Below are positions 14,379 to 17,874 of a stretch of 17,874 nt of DNA, in pieces. Position numbers and translations under genes: made by a program. The DNA comes from Sphingopyxis sp. (GTDB lineage: Bacteria > Pseudomonadota > Alphaproteobacteria > Sphingomonadales > Sphingomonadaceae): contig JAHCKJ010000013.1 in the NCBI GenBank assembly GCA_026125835.1, positions 1 through 17,874 on the forward strand, in the 5' to 3' direction. Below the pieces are notes generated by a model. The model saw nothing but the letters and a program-made list of their open reading frames with translations. It made no database searches and was not told where the DNA came from. Numbering within the stretch: position 1 is the first letter of the stretch; every line of letters begins with the position of its first letter.

Positions 14379-14514
14379 AAATCCTCCCCATCGACTTGCG
14401 ATGGGGAGTGGGACCGCCGCGAAGCGGTGGTGGAGGGGCGACGGCGGCGCGCCAAAGCCCCTCCGTCAGCGCTCCGCGCTGCCACCTCCCCATGGCTTCG
14501 CCACAGGGAGGATC
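14379..14514. repeat. Sphingomonad-type dispersed repeat, copy E2, between emrA and emrB
   Basis: The element ends are TCCTCCCCATCG... at about 14382 and ...CACAGGGAGGATC at 14514. Bases 14458-14514 are an inverted, 55/57 match to 11233-11289. Inner hairpins include ACCGCCGCGAAGCGGTGGT and CAGCGCTCCGCGCTG. It begins 15 bases upstream of the emrB ATG, so its RNA form could fold near the emrB ribosome binding site. Confidence 0.88.
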
Positions 14515-14527
14515 GGTCAAACCAATG

Positions 14528-14613
14528 CCGTTCGCCCTGAGCTTGTCGAAGGGCCGTTCTTTGTTTCGACGTTGAAGAGAAGAACGGTGCTTCGACAAGC
14601 TCAGCACGAACGG
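14528..14613. repeat. Palindromic dispersed repeat (GAGCTTGTCGAAG type), copy D
   Basis: Left arm 14528-14560 begins CCGTTCGCCCTGAGCTTGTC; right arm 14581-14613 ends CAAGCTCAGCACGAACGG. The arms pair over 33 bases with two short mismatched spots. Near-identical to copy A at 2642-2728. It lies 33 bases downstream of the emrA stop. Confidence 0.9.
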
Positions 14614-14646
14614 GTTTTGAGGATTTCCGAAGGCAGGCGGCCACCC

Positions 14647-15765
14647 CTACTCCCCCGTCACCGCACCACCGCCGGTAAACACCCGCACCTCCGCCGACAG
14701 CCCGGCGATCATCTCGCGCGACGGTTTTTCGTCGAAGGCGATCCGCACCGGCACCCGCTGCGTCACCTTGACCCAGTTGCCCGTCGCATTCTGCGCCGGC
14801 AGCACCGAAAATTCGCTGCCCGTTCCCGCGCCGATCGTCAGCACATGGCCGCGCACCTTCAGCCCCGGATAGGCGTCGAACGTCACTTCGGCGCGCTGGC
14901 CGACGCGCATATTGGCGAGGTCGGTTTCCTTGAAATTCGCCTCGACCCACGGGTGCGCGGTGTCGACCAGCGTGACCGCGGGCAATCCCGCGACCATCAT
15001 CTGGCCGACCTGCAACCGGTCCGCTTGCGCGACGCGCCCGGCGCTCGGTGCGCGCACCGTGGTGCGGGCGAGATTGACCTCGGCCTGCGAGCGCTGGACG
15101 CGCGCCGCCTCGACCTGCGGATTGATCCCGCTCGCCGGACCGGCGGCCAGCTTGGTGCGCGCCTCGGCGGCGGCGGCTTCGGCCTGCCGCACCCGCTCGC
15201 GCGCCTGCGCCACCGCGTGACGCGACGCGTCATAGGCGGCGCGGGTGGTAAAACCTTTCTCCATCAGCGCCGCCTGCCGCTCGAAATTGACCTGCGCAAA
15301 CGCAACATCTTCGCGGGCGGCAGCAATATCGACGCTCGACGTGCGGGCGCTCGCCGCCAGATTGCCGAGTTGGACCTGCGCGGCGTCGATTGCTGCGGTC
15401 GCCTGCGCGACATTCAGCGCATAGGGTTCGCCGTCGATGCGGAACAGCAATTGCCCCGCCGCAACCTGCTGCCCGTCGCGCACGGCAACTTCGGTGATCC
15501 GTCCGCCCACTTCGGCGGCGACCGACACCTTGTCCATCTGGACATAGGCGTTGTCGGTCGACACCGATCCGCCGCTGGTCAGCCAATAATATCCGCCCGC
15601 CGCGACCAGCAGCGCGGGCAGGCCGAACATCAGCAGGCGGGTGCGCCACTTCGGCGCTTCGGGCGTTGCGGGCGCAGCGGCGGCGGCGGGGGGCGGCACC
15701 GGGTCGGCCTGCGGGGCAGCTTTGGTGCCATCGGCGGCGGGGCGCGGGGGCGACAGCTGGTCCAT
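14647..15765 (-). CDS. emrA: HlyD-family membrane fusion protein (EmrA-like)
   Basis: Periplasmic adaptor linking the EmrB permease to an outer-membrane channel. The 372-residue protein has a Pro/Ala-rich cytoplasmic start (1-40), one transmembrane helix (about 43-62, LLMFGLPALLVAAGGYYWL), the family signature STDNAYVQMDKV (69-80), a split lipoyl domain (GGRITEVAVRDGQQVAAGQL), a long Ala/Glu-rich alpha-hairpin (about 115-230), and the second lipoyl half (ARTTVRAPSAGRVAQ). These are followed by the beta-barrel (VEANFKETDLANMRVGQRAE, FDAYPGLKVRGHVLTIGAGT). The start at 15765 overlaps the marR stop by one base (TGATG), so the two are translationally coupled. A longer open frame upstream is only the shadow of marR. 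Confidence 0.94.
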   Translation of the reverse strand: MDQLSPPRPAADGTKAAPQADPVPPPAAAAAPATPEAPKWRTRLLMFGLPALLVAAGGYYWLTSGGSVSTDNAYVQMDKVSVAAEVGGRITEVAVRDGQQVAAGQLLFRIDGEPYALNVAQATAAIDAAQVQLGNLAASARTSSVDIAAAREDVAFAQVNFERQAALMEKGFTTRAAYDASRHAVAQARERVRQAEAAAAEARTKLAAGPASGINPQVEAARVQRSQAEVNLARTTVRAPSAGRVAQADRLQVGQMMVAGLPAVTLVDTAHPWVEANFKETDLANMRVGQRAEVTFDAYPGLKVRGHVLTIGAGTGSEFSVLPAQNATGNWVKVTQRVPVRIAFDEKPSREMIAGLSAEVRVFTGGGAVTGE

Positions 15766-16223
15766 CAGGCGGCCTCCTCTTCTTTCAGGCATTCGCGGCG
15801 CGACAAATTGGCGCGCACCCGCTCGACCAGCGCCGCCAGCTGGTCGCGCTCCGCCGCGCTCAGCCCCTCGGTCGCTTCGGCGTTCAGCGCGTCGGTGGTG
15901 GCGCGCATCGCGGTCAGCAGCTCGTCGGCGCCGGGCGCCAGATAGAGCAGCCACGCGCGGCGATCGCTCGGGTCGGCGCGGCGTTCGACCAGTCCTGCTT
16001 CCTCCAGCCGGTCGATCATCCGCGACAGGGTGATCGGCTCGACCTCGATCAGTTCGGCCAGCGGCCCCTGCCGGATGCCCTCGTGACGGCGCAGATAGAT
16101 CAGCAGCCGCCATTGCAGCGCGGTGATGCCGCTGTCGCGGGTGCGGGCATTGAAGGCGCGGCGAAACAGCCGCGCGGTGTCGTTCAGCAGGAATCCGATC
16201 GTGTCACTCATGGCATGAGACAT
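15765..16223 (-). CDS. MarR-family transcriptional regulator
   Basis: Winged-helix dimeric regulator, probably repressing its own operon with emrA and emrB and released by a small ligand. The sequence shows the MarR fold: N-terminal dimer helix (IGFLLNDTARLFRRAFNART), ITALQWRLLIYLRRH, the recognition region GPLAELIEVEPITLSRMIDR, the wing LEEAGLVERRADPSDRRAW, and C-terminal helices LSAAERDQLAALVERVRANL. Two starts are possible: ATG 16223 (MSHAMSD) and ATG 16211 (MSDTIGF); neither has a good ribosome binding site. The longer one is given, and 16211 is equally plausible if transcription starts inside the AT-rich TATTATG. A perfect palindrome lies three bases ahead of 16223. Confidence 0.92.
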   Translation of the reverse strand: MSHAMSDTIGFLLNDTARLFRRAFNARTRDSGITALQWRLLIYLRRHEGIRQGPLAELIEVEPITLSRMIDRLEEAGLVERRADPSDRRAWLLYLAPGADELLTAMRATTDALNAEATEGLSAAERDQLAALVERVRANLSRRECLKEEEAA

Positions 16224-16225
16224 AA

Positions 16226-16237
16226 TAGCAATTGCTA
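16226..16237. promoter_or_regulatory. Probable MarR operator
   Basis: TAGCAATTGCTA is a perfect 12-bp palindrome directly upstream of marR and overlaps the -10-like TATTAT (minus strand, 16227-16222). MarR proteins usually bind AT-centred palindromes of this size and position to repress themselves. The opposite-strand gene at 16358 begins about 120 bases away and might be affected too. Confidence 0.75.
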
Positions 16238-16357
16238 CTAACTGCAAGCCACCCACGCTGCGCGGCACTTTCGTAAACGTCCGAAAATCCAGCCATGTTG
16301 GTGTAAATGTTTCCGACAAATGCTTGCAACATTGCGCTTTTTCGGCAGGATGACGCC

Positions 16358-17005
16358 ATGACCCTTGCCGCAGACCTCTTCTGGTCGTTCCGCTCGCCCT
16401 ATTCCTATCTCGCCATCGGCCGCTACCGCGCGCTCGCCGCCAGCCACGACGTGACGATCAACCTGCGTCCCGTTTATCCGCTCGCGATCCGCCAGCCCGA
16501 CTTTTTCGAGCGCAACCACCCCAATTGGCTGAGCTACACGATGCGCGACATGATCCGCGCCGCGCAGTTCCACGGCATCCCCTTCGGCCCGCCGCGCCCC
16601 GACCCGATCGTCCAGAATGTGATGACACGCGAAATTGCCGCCGAGCAACCCTATATCTACCGCCTCACCCGGCTCGGCCAGGCGGCATCGCGCCGCGGCA
16701 AGAGCCTGGCGTTTGCGCATGAGGCGGCGCAGCTGATCTGGGGTGGCGCGCAGGACTGGCATCTCGGCGACCATCTGGCGGGAGCGGCGCAGCGCGCGGG
16801 CCTCGACCTCGCCGAACTCGACGCCGAAGCCGAGAAGGACGCGCAGCTGCTCGACAATGAAATCGCCGCGAACCAGGTCGCGCTCGAAATCGCCGGCCAT
16901 TGGGGCGTCCCGACGCTGGTTTTCGAGGGCGAGCCCTTTTTCGGGCAGGATCGCATCGAAATGGCGCGCTGGCGCATGGAGCAAAAGGGTCTCCGCCCGC
17001 GCTGA
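16358..17005 (+). CDS. DsbA-family 2-hydroxychromene-2-carboxylate isomerase-like protein
   Basis: Kappa-class glutathione-transferase-like thioredoxin fold. In the named family the enzyme isomerises 2-hydroxychromene-2-carboxylate in naphthalene breakdown, but many relatives have unknown substrates. The 215-residue protein shows the N-terminal motif LFWSFRSPYSYLAIGRYRAL, with Ser13 in the place of the DsbA Cys; no CxxC is present, so it is not a thiol oxidase. The cis-Pro and end motif GVPTLVFEGEPFFGQDRIEM (about 183-202) is typical. AGGA at 16347-16350 supports ATG 16358; an in-frame ATG at 16307 lacks support. It is divergent from marR, and the alpha/beta hydrolase starts 42 bases downstream. 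No aromatic catabolic genes are visible here, so a housekeeping or detoxification role is as likely. Confidence 0.87.
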   Translation: MTLAADLFWSFRSPYSYLAIGRYRALAASHDVTINLRPVYPLAIRQPDFFERNHPNWLSYTMRDMIRAAQFHGIPFGPPRPDPIVQNVMTREIAAEQPYIYRLTRLGQAASRRGKSLAFAHEAAQLIWGGAQDWHLGDHLAGAAQRAGLDLAELDAEAEKDAQLLDNEIAANQVALEIAGHWGVPTLVFEGEPFFGQDRIEMARWRMEQKGLRPR

Positions 17006-17047
17006 ACGCCCTTGCCCAACCGGCCGCCGCGCGGGCATAGCCGGAGC

Positions 17048-17800
17048 ATGACGATCGACCCGCAATTTTTCGAAGCGCGCGACGGTGTGCGGCTGGCTTG
17101 GCGCGAGACGGGCGAGGGCCGACCGCTGCTCCTGCTCCACGGCCTGTTCTCGAACGGCGAGGTCAACTGGATCAAGTTCGGGACCGCGGCGCGCATCGCG
17201 GGCGAGGGCTATCGCGTCATCATGCCCGACCTGCGCGTCCACGGGTCAAGCGATGCGCCGCACGAGGAAGAATTTTACCCGCCCGATGTGCTGGTCCGCG
17301 ATCTGGAGGATCTTGTCGCGCATCTGGGCCTGACCGATTTCGACCTCGGCGGCTTCTCGCTCGGCGCGCGCACCAGCGTCCGCGCGGTCGTCGCGGGTAT
17401 GTCGCCGCGTCGGCTGATCCTCGGCGGCATGGGGCTGGCCGGGCTCGCCGGTTGGCAGCGGCGCGGCGCCTTTTTCAAACGGGCGATCGCCGAATATGAA
17501 ACCGCCAAGCGCGGCGACGACACCTGGCTGTCGATCCAGTTCATGAAGACGATGAAGGTCGACCGCATCGCGGCGGGGCATTTGCTCGACAGCTTCACCG
17601 ACACCCCGCCCGACGCGCTCGCGGCGCTGGCCATGCCGGTGCTGGTGGTGTGCGGCGAGCAGGACCAGGACAATGGTTCCGCCGAAGAGCTCGTCGCGAT
17701 ATTGCCCGATGCGACGCTCGCGACGATCCCGGGCACCCATATGTCAAGCGTGACCGAGCCCGGGCTGGGCGCGGCAATCGCGGCGTTCCTGACCGCTTGA
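17048..17800 (+). CDS. Alpha/beta hydrolase
   Basis: Soluble hydrolase of the alpha/beta fold; the substrate cannot be inferred. The 250-residue protein has the oxyanion HG motif (LLLLHGLFSNG, 27-37), DLRVHGSSDAP after strand 4, nucleophile Ser104 in GGFSLGART, and acid Asp206 (VVCGEQDQDN). The catalytic His is His231 (IPGTHMSS). The triad is complete. The start at 17048 matches the usual N-terminus (FFEARDGVRLAWRETGEGRP), although GGAG sits only one base before the ATG; an in-frame TTG at 17012 is an alternative with no better signal. It probably shares a transcript with the isomerase-like gene. Confidence 0.9.
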   Translation: MTIDPQFFEARDGVRLAWRETGEGRPLLLLHGLFSNGEVNWIKFGTAARIAGEGYRVIMPDLRVHGSSDAPHEEEFYPPDVLVRDLEDLVAHLGLTDFDLGGFSLGARTSVRAVVAGMSPRRLILGGMGLAGLAGWQRRGAFFKRAIAEYETAKRGDDTWLSIQFMKTMKVDRIAAGHLLDSFTDTPPDALAALAMPVLVVCGEQDQDNGSAEELVAILPDATLATIPGTHMSSVTEPGLGAAIAAFLTA

Positions 17801-17874
17801 CCCTGCCGCCACCGCGCGCCAAGCTATGGCCATTGCGCCAAAGTGCGCCGCAAAAGCAATCCAGAGGACGCACC
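17801..17874. other. Upstream edge of a gene beyond the window
   Basis: The last bases read AGAGGACGCACC. AGAGGA is a fair ribosome binding site, so a plus-strand start codon may follow just outside the window. Nothing else is seen here. Confidence 0.3.

Noticed and set aside
2642..14613. CRISPR array made of the palindromic repeats
   Set aside because: The repeats are dispersed kilobases apart, lack regular spacers and have no cas genes nearby.
14209..15945. Plus-strand open frame of about 578 codons opposite emrA
   Set aside because: Composition is Arg/His-rich and domain-free, while emrA on the minus strand has clear HlyD motifs.
15766..16113. N-terminal extension of emrA over the marR gene
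   Set aside because: The extension is in a different frame of marR and has nonsense composition; the ATG at 15765 forms a TGATG junction with marR.

Overview
The window looks like chromosomal DNA of an alphaproteobacterium of the Sphingomonadaceae, most likely Sphingopyxis-like. The grounds are the high G+C content with strongly GC-ending codons, the ffh-rpsP-rimM / trmD-rplS housekeeping genes, an S16 protein with a long Ala/Glu-rich tail, and hairpin repeats of the 'GAGCTTGTCGAAG' type that are common in sphingomonads. No tRNA, rRNA, CRISPR array or insertion sequence is visible.

Layout. (1) 1-2622, plus strand: ffh (5' end outside the window), rpsP and rimM, a translation and protein-targeting operon. 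(2) 2623-7230: accessory DNA sitting between rimM and trmD, which are neighbours in the classical rpsP-rimM-trmD-rplS operon. It starts with a palindromic repeat and holds a secreted serine hydrolase with a probably frameshifted C-terminus, a minus-strand 7TM-GGDEF diguanylate cyclase, a small minus-strand ORF, a heavily decayed LysR regulator, and vapB. (3) 7227-8723: vapC, trmD, rplS. The vapC stop overlaps the trmD start (ATGA), so a toxin-antitoxin pair is fused transcriptionally, and probably translationally, to an essential tRNA methyltransferase and ribosomal protein L19. A terminator follows rplS. (4) 8833-11205: asd, a repeat hairpin, then a DUF2238 membrane protein and a lipoprotein, both carrying internal frameshifts. 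(5) 11233-12299: a repeat element and a minus-strand TonB-like protein that appears frameshifted at a C5 run. (6) 12336-12710: a lone 124-aa gene of unknown function and lower G+C. (7) 12774-16223, minus strand: marR-emrA-emrB drug-efflux operon with two repeat elements lodged between emrA and emrB and a palindromic operator before marR. (8) 16358-17800, plus strand: a DsbA-family HCCA-isomerase-like protein and an alpha/beta hydrolase.

Two themes deserve attention. One is the splitting of the ribosomal operon and the placing of vapBC directly ahead of trmD. The other is a cluster of broken or doubly frameshifted non-essential genes (about 4.08-6.9 kb and 10.4-11.45 kb) beside intact essential genes, together with at least six hairpin-type dispersed repeats in the gaps. 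I did not find a clearly new multi-gene defence or biosynthetic system. The vapBC-trmD-rplS coupling is the closest to an undescribed arrangement.
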